Assembly: GCA_947683625.1 (NCBI GenBank)
Contig: CANTUR010000049.1
Span: 11,138,501 to 11,202,500 of the forward strand
DNA: 64,000 nucleotides
Origin: Mallotus nudiflorus
Lineage: Eukaryota; Streptophyta; Magnoliopsida; Malpighiales; Euphorbiaceae
Direction of reading: 5' to 3'
The first letter of the stretch is position 1. The number at the start of each line of letters is the position of its first letter. The translations under genes and the position numbers were made by a program. Shown one piece after another: positions 52,490 through 63,082 of the stretch. The notes under the pieces are model-generated. The model searched no databases and was not told the DNA's origin. It saw only the letters and a program-made list of their open reading frames with translations.

Positions 52490-55076
52490 GGAGTTCCCTA
52501 ACATTCCTAAGGGTTTGGTGGATATTTTTATTGATGTTGATGTTGAGGGTGACTTTATAGAGGCCATTGGTGCTAGGACATCTGTTGTAGGGACTAGCAC
52601 ATATGGTGCTTAGAGTTCTCAACCGTCCAGGCTTTCTTTTGGAGATTCAATCCTTATTATTTATAGCTTGGAGACTTATCCTTGGGTGCATTATTGTCAT
52701 GAAGTAAGTCCTTCTTTGCCCTTATTTTCTAAAGCTTGTTCGTTGGCTACTTTACTATTTATTTTGTTGTATGAGGTTATTATAGTTGTAGCTCTATAGC
52801 TCTTGTTGTAATTGTCTGTTACATCATAACTTTATTGTAAACCCTAATGGCTAATAGCTCTTACTTTATTTTCTTTTTGCAATTGTCTGCTAGTGTTTGC
52901 CATGATGCTTTTCTTTTTGGCTTTTGTTATTGATCTTGTTAAATAATAGAGAGAGATGTGTTAGTATTTAGTAGTGTGAAAATGTTTGATAGCATACTTG
53001 TTATTTATAGCCTTATATGTATATTGCCATGCCACCTGGTAGTTTCAATAGAGTCAGCATGTATTATCAGAGTCTCCCAATGTGTGTGAAGCAGATGATT
53101 GCTAGGAAGGGCTTTGATGGAGTCATTGCTGCATTATCTTATTACTCGTATGCATTCAGTCAAATTTCCATGTATGCATTAATAGAGCAGTGGATGGAGA
53201 TGACACATACTTTCCATCTACCTATTAGGGAGATGACTATTACCCCTTTGGATTTTATCACTATCATAGGCTTGAACTTTTTTGGAGAGCCTATTCCTTT
53301 GAGTGAGGAGGAGTGTTCTATTGTTGTGGCGAGGAGGTGCCATAAAATGGATTTGCTTAGGGTGGTCATACCTATGAAGTTTAGTTTCCCATATTCAGCT
53401 TATTACACGGAGTTTGTTTCTTTCATACGGACTCTGTACGATGATGGTCTTGTCTCAGTAGAACAACTAGCTTATTGCTTTTTATTTTATTTGTTAAGTG
53501 TTATTATCTTCTTGAACCCTTCGAATACTGGTGATCTACAATTGCTGTATGGCTTAAGAGATCTAGATGGCTTACCAAGGTATTACTAGGGTGCTATTGC
53601 CTTTGCTCATATGTACTCAAGCCTTAACACAACATGTAGAGGTGGACATGAGCAGGAATTCTGTTGTATATTCTTTTACTTTTGGGTTTGTTATTTCTGA
53701 CCCTCTAATTTTGAAAAATCTAGGCATATGAGTTTAGGATTCTCCCTCATCCATCCATCAAGCATTTCCAGGAGGATGGCTTCCCTCGTTATTCTCACTG
53801 GATTAGGAAGACTGCTGATTTGATTAAGGATTGCATGGTAGCCCATGACCATATGGGGAAGTTGTTCCCCAATTAGGTATATCTAATTCTTGCTATGTTG
53901 GTTGTTTCTTTCTTAAGGATTTTTGTTCATTTTTATCCCTTAAGCAAATTTTTCTTTGTTGGTGGGTAGGGAGGTCTTATTGGATGGTAGAGATGGTGGC
54001 TATATGGTAGCTGACAAAGAGATAGGTGTTGCTCTTTGGCCTCATCCGTAGAGTGTGGTATTTAGGCGAGTGAGTCCATTGTTGGTGGGATGGCCCATAT
54101 ATGAGGACAATTCTCGTCCCTCCTCCTAATGACATGTTTTAGGGCCATGAGCTTTATGGTGATGATCTTGCTGCTGTTATGATGGGATTCCCCTCTGAGA
54201 GCCTCTTAGAGAGTATGGGTTTGCCTTATTCTAATGTATTGATCCCTCAGCTAATTGATGTTGTAGCAAGTGGGACCTTTCCTTCACCTCCACCTTCTCA
54301 GGCAGATTCATCTCTTCCTTCAGGTTCAAGGATTAGGCCATAACACGGGTCATTGAAAGTCACTTCTTTTGATTCGATAAGCCTTTATTCCTATTTTGGT
54401 ACAAGCATATAACAAAATTTATTAGTAATAATCTATAATTGATGTGAGTTATGAAAACTTATCTGCAACGATGTCAGAGAAAATCCAGATCTTATTTTGA
54501 GAAGGATAAGGGCACATTCCATACTGAGGTGATTGCCCATACTAATGGTATGGCTTCTAGTAGTACTCTTAGGGACTTAATGGTTCAACCATCTTTGTCT
54601 GTACTTGGGATGCATATCCTTGGTAGAGTAGTGGGTTTCAATTTGCTTAGACCTTGCTTTTCTCAATCGGGTGTTGCTCTTGTTGATGCTACCCATGTTT
54701 ATGTTCTCTATTTATTCTTGCATGTGTTTCATTTATTTAGTGAGTGGTGGTTAACTTATTTGCTTGCATTTATAGATTCCTGTGTCCTCTAGTCAGTATT
54801 GGTATACTGTTGTAGGGAGTGCGTAGTAGTGTTTTTTAGAGTTTGCTACAACTCAAAGGGTTTGCCTTCTTTATTATACCTATTTATTTTATGCACATGT
54901 TTTATGTATGAGTGTATGATATGCAATATGTAATGCAGGTTGAGCACCATCTTGCTAGTTGTGAATAGGAGTGGGAGCGTGCAGCTTATCGTGACCATAT
55001 CAGTGAGCTGAAGTCACTATTATTATCCTTTATGATGAGCAATAATGAGTCAGGACCAGACAAGGGGGATGCTTGA
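52490..55076 (+). pseudogene. Antisense plant mobile domain (PMD) gene of G2
   Basis: Best-preserved PMD copy. Exon 1 (52490-52703) begins MEFPNIPKGLVDIFIDVDVEG and ends at a consensus donor GTAAGT (52704). Exon 2 (~53012-53579) is open for 190 codons and holds the PMD core: a KQMIARKGFDGVIAALSYY helix, then LIEQWMEMTHTFHLPIREMT (~53182-53241) and LDFITIIGLNFFGEPI (~53251-53297). It ends AAG|GTATTA. Exon 3 (~53725-53874) has EFRILPHPSIKHFQEDGFPRY; its donor is preceded by a TAG. Later pieces at 53965-54125, 54143-54340 and the charged tail 54945-55075 (EHHLASCE ... MMSNNESGPDKGDA-stop). Stops include one in exon 1 (~52613) and several after 53874. Runs opposite to G2 pol, which ends at 55712. 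Confidence 0.8.
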
Positions 55077-55329
55077 GCAGGATTAGTGCTTGCTTCCAAT
55101 GCTAGCCATGACTAATGTAGTTGTTTTAGAAGCTAGGTGTAGGATTTTTGGCCTGTGGTTTGCTTTGCTGTATTATTTTCCTGAGTTATGGACTTTGGGT
55201 GTTGTATCTGGGCATTTTTCCTACATTTTGTACAATGCTTGTACGATGATGATTATATATGCTTCTTGTTATGTATCATTGATGATGATGTTTGCCATTA
55301 CTATTGTCTACCTCTGTTCCTTTTTTTTT

Positions 55330-55450
55330 CCCTAAGGCATCTCCTTTTAGAGCTTTTTGTACTTAACTAGGTTTTCTTTTTCTTCCCTTTTTTGCCTAGG
55401 TTGTCTCATTTTGGAGCTTTTCACACCTAGCTGGGCTTTTTTTTATGGCT
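55330..55450 (-). repeat. Paired repeat after G2 pol
   Basis: Minus strand AGCTAGG..GAAAAGCTCCAAAATGAGACAACCTAGGC and CTAGTTAAGTAC.AAAAGCTCTAAAAGGAGATGCCTTAGG, ~61 bp apart. Counterpart of 4807-4934 in G1. Confidence 0.55.
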
Positions 55451-55600
55451 TTGATGATAGGAGCTGATCTCGAAGAGAGCTTAAAGAAGATGGTAAAAAC
55501 CATGGTCATGTAATGAAAGAAAATGCAGAGCATGCTTGATCCAATTCATGATGATAAAATGTGTTACACTTTTCAAAGACATTTTGAGGTTACCCCTATC

Positions 55601-55632
55601 CTTAACTAGAATTCTCAGGTTTTCTAGTTAAG
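55601..55632 (-). other. Hairpin after G2 pol
   Basis: CTTAACTAG (55601-55609) and CTAGTTAAG (55624-55632), perfect 9-bp stem, 14-base loop, embedded in a conserved ACCCCTATCC...GTTTTCT context shared with G3p (47299-47345). Confidence 0.8.
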
Positions 55633-55711
55633 TGTTTTCTCTCTTTCCTTAATTTTTTCTTGAGCTACCATTTTTAAGTTTTCAACTTAGCGGGGTGATT
55701 TTTTTTATGCC

Positions 55712-56720
55712 TTAAATGTAGTACTTTTTTAGGTGGTCTGTATTGATAGGTTCAGAGAATTCATTGCCTTCAGAATCCATTAGCTTGATTGCTTCTTTTG
55801 ACAAGACATGCTTAACCAGGTATGGGCCTTCCCAGTTTGATATGAATTTCCCTTTAAGGTTTGGAATGTTCTGTCTTGCTTGCTTTATCACCCAATCTCC
55901 TATTTTCACACTCTTGTGTTTTACTCTTCTGTTAAAGGTTTTGGCTAGTCGAGCTTGATATAATTGTGTGTGGTATAGAGCCTTTAGCCTTTGGTTGTTT
56001 AAGCAAGTGAGATTATTATGCCTTTGTTGAGCCCATTATACTTTTAGCAATTCAAATTTGATTGCTAGCCGAAGAGACTTGATCTCTATTTTGACTGGAA
56101 GAACTACTTTTGATTCATACACTAGTGAGAAAGTAGTTGCTCCTATTGAAGTTCTAACTATTATTTGGTACCCCCATAAGGCATGTGGCAATTTGTTTGC
56201 CCAATCTCGGTAAATATGAGTCATCTTTGACAAGATCTTTATGATGTTCATGTTTGCAGCTTCAACGGCCGCATTTGCTTTTGGTCGGTAAGGAGAAGAT
56301 TTATGATGTTTCACCTTATAACTCCTTAGTAGCTCTCTAACTTCCCCTTGGAATTGGACACTGTTGTCAGAGATGATGTGATGAGGGATCCCATATCAAC
56401 AGAATAAATTTATTTAATGAAATTAGCCACTTGCTCGGCTCCTATCCTTACGAATGATTATGGTTCAACCCATTTTGTAAAGTAGTCCACTACCACTAGG
56501 ATGAACTTGTGTCCATTCAAGGCTACAAGGGCCATGGAGAGGACATATAGTGTAGTTCTATTAGGGGAAGGTGACTAACATTCCTGTGGATCTGACACTT
56601 ATGGCATTTCCTTACAAATTTGATGCAGTCTTCCATTATTATCATCCAGAAGAACCCTTATTTGATTAGCTTTTAGCCAAAATTTCTCCATTCATGTGTG
56701 GACCATAAACACCCTCATGC
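55712..56720 (-). pseudogene. G2 integrase
   Basis: Zinc-finger tail CHKCQIHRNVSHLP (~56625-56585), core FILVVVDYFTKWVE (~56508-56465). The segment with the first catalytic Asp is deleted: SSPWP runs straight into NGHKF. Second Asp intact (ISDNS, with Gly to Ser, ~56375). 56314-56036 is open: KHHKSSPYRPKANAAVEAANMNIIKILSKM ... LPHALWGYQ ... LVYESKVVLPVKIEIKSLR. C-terminal domain 55909-55712 is open to the pol stop: KIGDWVIKQARQNIPNLKGKF ... NTDHLKKYYI. Confidence 0.9.
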
Positions 56721-57880
56721 ACTTCTTCGACTTCTTTTGTAACCTCAGTTTCATCTAGACATTGAAGTTGTAAACCATCTGAGGTTATCTTATATAACAC
56801 ACCTTGGTGTAATGTGAATTTTGATGCTAGTCATCAAATGACTACTTTATCTTTTCATTTGCTTGATCAAGACAGGCTCGTTCCTTCAAATATCTTTAGA
56901 TGTCATAGAACTAGGGCTTTTCAGCTATTTTTATCTTCGCTATTTTATAGTTTTTATGACAAGGTTGTCTCAATTTGAGTAGAATTAGAGGCTTCATAGC
57001 ATTTTGGATGGTCCTTCCCATACTGATACTAGGGAAGCAAGTGCATATGCTATCTAATTGTGATTCCTAGGGAGATGAATGAATTTGCATTTTTAAAAGG
57101 ACATGGTGACTAGCCTCAAGTGGTCTAGATAAGGCTTTAAGAGCTGCTCTTTTAGTTCCCACTCTTCCGTGGCAAGACTGATTACTAGCATGGAATCTCT
57201 AAAGATTTCAACTTTTATGATATCTAGGGCTATCAGTGCTTCTATTCCGAATGTGCATGCCTCATATTCTGCTTCATTATTTATGACTCTGAACTTATGC
57301 TTTTTAGCAATTAGTACTATTTCACCTTCTGGAGATTGTAGTATGACACTGACTCCTATGCCGAACTGATTGACTGCTCTGTCAAAGTACATGCGCCCCT
57401 TAGATCTCAATGGCTGAGCTAAGGTTATTTAAGAAGTCTAGTTGGATGTCTTTTGAGTCTACAATGGGGTTGAGAGCTAGAAATTTAGCTACTACTTTCC
57501 ATTTTACCACCTTTTTAGTCAGATATTGCCCGTCAAATTATATTAGCAATATGAGCCACTTGACAAGTTTCCCCACTAGAGAGGGAGCTTCGTAGAGGTA
57601 TTTCATTGGGTCCATTTTAGACATGGCTTGCATTTTGTAGGATTGAAAGTAGTGTTTGAGTTTCTTCATTGCCCATACCATTGCTAGACATACCTGTTTG
57701 ACTTGGGTGTACTTCTCCTTATATGGTAGCATCTTCTTGCTCAAGTAATAGAAAATGCGTTATGCCTTCATTTCCCCCTCTTGGGCTAACATTGCACCAA
57801 TTGCATTCCCTTCGATGGCTAGATATAGGGTTAAAAGTATCCCTGGTTTAGATGGTTTTAGAATTGCTAGGTTGGCTAAA
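56721..57880 (-). pseudogene. G2 RNase H domains
   Basis: 57744-57538 reads MLPYKEKYTQVKQVCLAMVWAMKKLKHYFQSY (connection domain). 57410-57093 is the second RNase H domain: MYFDRAVNQFGIGVSVILQSPEGE (Asp kept, Gly to Arg), EAEYEACTFGIEAL, IFRDSMLVI. The broken C-terminal part has FIHLPRNHN (~57085). Stops in between at Gln/Trp sites. Confidence 0.85.
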
Positions 57881-58870
57881 TAACTTCTAACTTGTCAAAT
57901 GCTAGCTAACACTATTCATTCCATTCAACCAGTTGATCCTTTTTTAGTAGCTTGAAGATCGATTCACACACTGCTATTAACTTAGCAATGAATCTGTTGA
58001 TGAAATGTAGTTTCCCCTAGAAACCCTTTGATTTCTTTCTCTATTTTTGGCACTGGCATCTCTCTGATGGCTTTTTTTTATCTAGATCCATTTCAATCTC
58101 ATTATAACTGATAACATACCCCAACATCTTTCCTGAAGTGAACCCAAATATGCATTTCTTTGGATTTAGCCTGAGACTGTATTTTTTGACCCTTCTGAGA
58201 AACTTTTCGAGATTAAAGGGGTGTTCTTCCCTGGTTCTTAACTTGACCATCATGTCATTAACATATACCTCCACTTTTTTATGTATCATGTCATATAACA
58301 TTATAGTTTCCATTCTCTGGTAGGTTGCCCCTACATTATTTAGTCCAAAAGGCATTACTCTGTAGCAGTAAGTACCCCATTCTATTAGGAAAGCTGTCTT
58401 TTCTTTATCGATAATGGCCACTAGGATCTTATTGTACCAAGACAATCCATCCATGAAGGAGTACATTACACATATGGTGGCACTGTCAACTAGTATGTCT
58501 ATATGAGGTAGTGGGAAATCATCCTTCAGGTAGGCCTTATTCATATCTCTATAGTAGACACAGATTCTAACCCTTTCATCTTTCTTTGGTATTGGCACCA
58601 CATTTTCTAACCATTCTAGATAGTCTACTACCTCTAGGAATTTTTCCTTGATCAGTTTCTCGATGTCCTCTTTTACTAGCTTGGCCTATTTTGGTCTGAG
58701 TCTTCTTAGTTTTTCCTTTACTAGTTTGCACCCTTCTTTAGTAGGAATGAACTGTTAAGCAATGTCTCTATCAATACTAGGCATATCATCGTACATCCAA
58801 GCAAATACTTTTTATTAATATTTTTTCAATTTATCTCCTCTTTTTAGGGGTAACATCTTTTGAAATATGC
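57881..58870 (-). pseudogene. G2 reverse transcriptase
   Basis: YDDMPSIDRDIA (~58795), KLRRLRPK-stop (~58715), EKFLEVVDYLEWLENVVPIPKKDERV (~58655-58580). 58601-58041 is open: motif A SFMDGLSWYNK (~58460), motif B VMPFGLNNVGATYQRM (~58360-58312), motif C Y-V-N-D-M-M at 58254-58265 (first Asp is Asn, as in G1), then LRLNPKKCIFGF. A frameshift near 58050 ends it. Confidence 0.9.
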
Positions 58871-58947
58871 AAAATGCATGGATCAAATTCTGTGCCAATG
58901 TTAAATGATTTAGTGCATATGGAATGAATGTCAAATATGCTAATGTT

Positions 58948-59286
58948 TTAATCAATGCAATGCACACTACCATCTAAAAAGACATCAAACAAGTAAGCAA
59001 AATCAGGTTTCATTACATTAACTTTAGAGTTCATTATATCATCAGTTTCAAACAAAGAAAAAGTACATAAATCATCATTAGCAATGTCTTCAAATAGGAT
59101 GTCATTAATGCTTGATTCAAGGATGGAAGCAGCTTGGGCATGATTGATAGCTTCACTCTCAAATACTATCTTTAGGTTTTTCATTAGCTTACATATGTTA
59201 GTCTCGACGATCATGTCTGGTAAGTGCTTCTCCTGGAGGGTGTCATTGAAGATCTTAAACCTTGGTTTCTTAAATCTGTTGCTCAT
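58948..59286 (-). pseudogene. G2 protease-RT linker (partial)
   Basis: Open 112 codons, acidic, with ILESSINDILFED and KPDFAYLFDVF, matching the linker of G1 at ~1370-1510. The protease upstream is missing because the element stops at ~59290. Confidence 0.65.
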
Positions 59287-59290
59287 CCAT

Positions 59291-59600
59291 TCCTCAACTT
59301 GATACGGACATTGCCAAGCTTAAGAATGGTAATGGTGGCAGCATTTCTAAAGATAAAGCTAAAGATGGGCTTGATGGAGAGGACAACAAGAAAACCAAAG
59401 ATAAGGCTAAAGATCCATTAAGCATGCCACAAGGCCCAATTACAAGGTCAGGGTCCAAGAAGCTATAAGAAGCCTTAATTGGCTATATGCAAGATTGGGC
59501 TAGTCAAGGAAGTTCAATTGGTCATGCTAGGTTTAGCACAAGTGAAGACACAATTGAATGGACTTTTTTTAATGTTTGACAAGTCCAAATACATGAAAAC
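59291..59600 (+). pseudogene. Chromovirus pol C-terminal tail
   Basis: DTDIAKLKNGNGGSISKDKAKDG... then PLSMPQGPITRSGSKKL-stop (~59410-59467) and EALIGYMQDWASQ. The GPITRxRxKKxxEAL tail is characteristic of the C-terminus of plant chromovirus Pol. Integrase and chromodomain are not present upstream. Confidence 0.7.
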
Positions 59601-60031
59601 TAATGTGGGCTAGTATGTGGGCTCAAATCCCTTATTTAAGTTCAGAACTATATTATTTGCTATTTTTCTTAATATTTTTATTATGGTTTTTAATGTTAGG
59701 ATGTTATAAAAACCCTCCTTATGGTGTGTTTTAGACAGATTGGAAATTGAATGAAAATTAGTCCTTTTGCATATTTGCTTGAATTCTTGAATTCTTGTTG
59801 AATGCATAAACCACTTATCAAGGAATTGATCTATCCTTGTGGCATGTTAAGGGTTAGGGTTTAAAGAACTTAGTTTTCTTTAGGTTCTAATTGTGATTAA
59901 CCAAACCCTATAATTTGATTTGTGTGATTCTTTGGTTTTAAAACTCAATTTGTTCTTGGGTTTTCAAGATAGTAATTCACGAGTTCATAATCATTAGGGT
60001 TTGTGGTTTTAATCCTTGGAGGTTCTTCACA
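59601..60031 (+). repeat. CH LTR (left end approximate)
   Basis: Ends GGTTCTTCACA at 60031, three bases before the PBS. A TATA box GTTATAAAAACC lies at ~59703-59714. The left end could be anywhere between ~59560 and 59610. Confidence 0.65.
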
Positions 60032-60033
60032 TT

Positions 60034-60045
60034 TGGTATCAGAGC
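60034..60045 (+). other. CH primer-binding site
   Basis: TGGTATCAGAGC, perfect complement of the initiator tRNA-Met 3' end. Confidence 0.95.
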
Positions 60046-61343
60046 TTTGGCTCTTCAATCAGGTTATCTATCCTTTTCTTTACGTTATTTGCTTGTTTTC
60101 TTTACATTATACATTGTTTAGTCTTTTATTCCTGTAGTTTTTTTGTTCTGATAAAAAAAAAGAAAGAAAAAAATAAAAAGAAAAAAATAAAAGAAGAATA
60201 AAAAAATGAAATCAGATATGAAGTATCCAAAAAAAAGAAAAAAAGAGATCAAGGAATAGGTCTGATTGGTTTGATTGTGTCTTAATTGGCATGAAAATGT
60301 GTTTGATGTGTTAATCCTTTTTTTTTGGCATGTTTATATACATATTAGGGTTGTTAAAAGATTCCTATTACAACTATCCTTGAAGGTTTCCTAAACTCAA
60401 GAGGAAATTAAGAAGATTTTTACAATCCTGCACAAAAAAGGATTAAGTGGTTATTTAGGAAGATTCAAAGGGACATTGAATTCCATTGACCTTAAACCCT
60501 ATATATACAATCTTATTTGAATTATTTCAGCCTTAAATTCATCATTCTCCTTCAAATATTCTCTTTTTTGCATGTCTTTTTAGTTTGGGTAAAATTGACA
60601 TATTTAAGGCATATAGAGGTAACCTTCCTTCTTGATCAACTTTCTTTGTGATTTTTGCTTCCTAATCTGATCCTTACATGTCTTCTACATTAATTTGAAG
60701 TTTTTAATTCATTCTTGAGCTCTAAAATCAAGTTTCTATTGATGTTTAGTTAGAACTTTTTATTCAGGCTTAAACTTGATTTCTTGGTTCTTAAACTTAA
60801 TTCCTTGTTTCTTTCACCTTATTTCTATTCCTTTTACATGAACATTACTTCATTTAAGTTTTTCATTATTCTTGATTCATTAAGCACTTGTTTTTATTGA
60901 TGTTTCCTCTTTTCTTATATCAAACTAAATTGCATCTTTCTTGTTTCTTCATTTAATTTTTGTGTTTCTTACATCTAGATTGTTTCTTTATATGTCATTT
61001 ACATCCTTTTGAAGTTTTCTTGTGTTTTTTCCCTAATTTTATTGAAAGCATGGGTATTTGTTAATTTTTTCTTGATTCTTGCATTTTGCCTCAACTAAGC
61101 TTTTTAGATCATAATTCTTAGTGCTTTGCAAGTATAGTGAAATAACTTGATGTGTGGTTATTGATTCACATAAGAATCCTTGAAAACAAGTTGAATGGTG
61201 TGAGTTTTTTTAGCCTTGTGTGATCATTCTTGATTGTGTGAAACACGAGTGACCGTCCCAATTAATTGAGAGTAAACACGTAAGGGAGTGATAGTGAGGC
61301 CTTAATTCTTTTTATTTTTTATTGCATACTAACTCTTATTATA
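60046..61343 (+). other. CH untranslated leader
   Basis: 1.3 kb without an ORF, with an A-rich AAAGAAAAAAATAAAAAG tract at 60150-60210 and T-rich stretches. Long leaders are usual in this group. Confidence 0.7.
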
Positions 61344-62470
61344 GCATGTCAAGTGGTTCTAATAGAGGTGATAATATGCCAACTACCAGCATACCTGCAG
61401 CACAAATGCATGAAAATAAGAGGGTGCAACGAAGCATAAGGAATATAAATGAGAAAATGGAGAGGTTGCAACTTGAAATGACAGCCAATCAATAAGCCAT
61501 TCTAGACCAAATTAATGAACTTGCCCGAGGTATGGGAAATAGGCCGAATGAAGGTATGAATGTGCAAGGCAATTATGGGCAACAAATTGGGATGAATGAG
61601 GATGATTTTGGTAAAGGCTTTAATGAGTATGATAATATAGCCTATGGTGGGGTTGGTAGAGGCATGGGTAGAGGAGCTAGGAGGTACCAAAATTGTGGTA
61701 GAGGTAGAGGATACTTTGGTGGTGAGTTTGGTGGCTATAGGAACTATAATGATGTTGATAGGAATTTGGGTAGCATCAAACTTAGGATTCCTATTTTTTT
61801 GGGCAAAACTGATCCAGAGGCATATTTGGAGTGGGAAAAGTGAGTTGACCTTATCTTTGATTGCCATAACTTTTCAAAAGAGAAAAAGGTGAAATTGGTG
61901 GTTACCTAATTTAGTGAGTATGGTAGAGTTTGGTGGGATCAGTTGGTGGTTAGTAGGAGGAGGAACATGGAAGAACCTATTAATTGTTGGATTGCACTTA
62001 AAACCATCATGGGGAGGCATTTTGTACCTAGACATTACCATAGGGAGTTACATCAAAGACTCCAATCTTTGAGGCAAGGTACAAAGAGTGTTAAGGATTA
62101 TTACAAGGAGATGGAGATGCTCATGACTAGGGCTGATTTGGATGAGGATAGGGTAGAGTTACAACATTATGTGGAGCTTGAGGAGTTAGTTCACCTTGCA
62201 ATTAAGGTGGAAAAGTAACTAAAACCTAGAGGAGCAACCAGGTTTGAATATAAGGGTACTTCAAGTGGTAGGCCACATTGGTCTAATTCATGGAACGGAG
62301 GCAAGAAAGATGATATGAAGTTTATTTTCAATGAGAACAAAGGGAAAAGCATTTCAGGTAGCAAAGGCACATCTAAACTAGAAATCAACAAAGAAAAGAA
62401 TAGAGATATTAAGTGTTTCAAATGCTTGAGGCATGGCCATATTGATTCATAATGTCCAAATAAGCAAACA
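61344..62470 (+). pseudogene. CH gag
   Basis: Starts MSSGSNRGDNMPTTSIP at 61344. A Gly/Arg-rich segment (GGVGRGMGRGARRYQNCGRGRGYFGG, ~61650-61725) precedes the Gag core: IPIFLGKTDPEAYLEWEK (61791-61841), VWWDQLV (~61929), RHFVPRHYHRELHQRLQSL (~62014-62070). An in-frame gap follows DLDEDR (~62142-62156), where related Gags have ~18 more residues before VELQHYVELE. Zinc knuckle C-x2-C-x4-H-x4-C at ~62417-62458, intact except for a TAA before the last Cys. Stops at 61494, 61841, 61906 and 62216. Confidence 0.85.
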
Positions 62471-63082
62471 ATGGTGGCTAGAGAGCATGGGGAGATTGAA
62501 ACAGCAAGTAAGGAGAGTGACAACGATAATGAGATACCACAATTAGAAGATGGCAATAATGATTGCATTGAAGGTCCTATGGGAGGTAAGCTTTTGGTGG
62601 CAAGGCACACACTAAGTATTCAATTAAAGAAAGAAGATGCCTTGGAGCAGCAAAGAGACAACATTTTCCACACAAGATGCCATGTACAAGGTAAGAATTA
62701 TCTTATTATTATTGATTGTGGTAGTTGTACAAATGTTGCTAGCACTTTAATGGTTGAAAAATTGGGTTTAAATTTGATTCCACATCCTAGGCCTTATATA
62801 TTGTTATGGTTAAATAATTATGGTGATATCAAATTCAATAGGCAGGTTGTTGTACCTTTCACAATTGGTAGGTATTTCGATGAGGTGCTATGTGATGTCA
62901 TGCCAATGCATGCTGGCCATATCTTATTAGGTAGGCCATGGCAATTTGATATTAAAGTTATCAATGATGGCTTTCTAAATAGGTACTCATTTATGAAGGA
63001 TGGGAGAAAAGTTATATTAACACCTCTTTCTCCTAAGGAAGTGTATGATAACCAATGTAAGCTGGAAAAAGAGAGGAGTTAG
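62471..63082 (+). pseudogene. CH protease
   Basis: Open for 203 codons. HTRCHVQGKNYLIIIDCGSCTNVAS (~62670-62742) has the retropepsin Asp; family DSGSCTNVAS, so the residue after Asp is Cys. HILLGRPWQFD (~62918-62950) is the C-terminal box. The frame is intact through the domain, but gag and RT around it are broken. Confidence 0.85.

Larger units (their letters stand above)
49950..59290 (-). mobile_element. G2: PMD-gypsy element on the minus strand, 5' end truncated
   Basis: From left: 3' LTR, PPT, three stacked tandem repeats, antisense promoter, PMD gene (+ strand), paired repeats, hairpin, then integrase, RNase H, RT and linker on the minus strand. It ends at ~59290 against the chromovirus CH; protease, gag, PBS and 5' LTR are missing. 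Confidence 0.8.

Noticed and set aside
53017..53589. PMD exon 2 of G2 as a functional host gene
   Set aside because: Although open for 190 codons, neighbouring exons have stops and the gene sits inside a gypsy element in the same slot as in G1.
61502..61867. 121-codon open stretch on the minus strand opposite CH gag
   Set aside because: Low-complexity shadow of the Gly/Arg-rich part of Gag; no domain recognised.
62191..62610. 139-codon open stretch on the minus strand
   Set aside because: It is the antisense shadow of the CH gag-protease frames, which have recognisable motifs.
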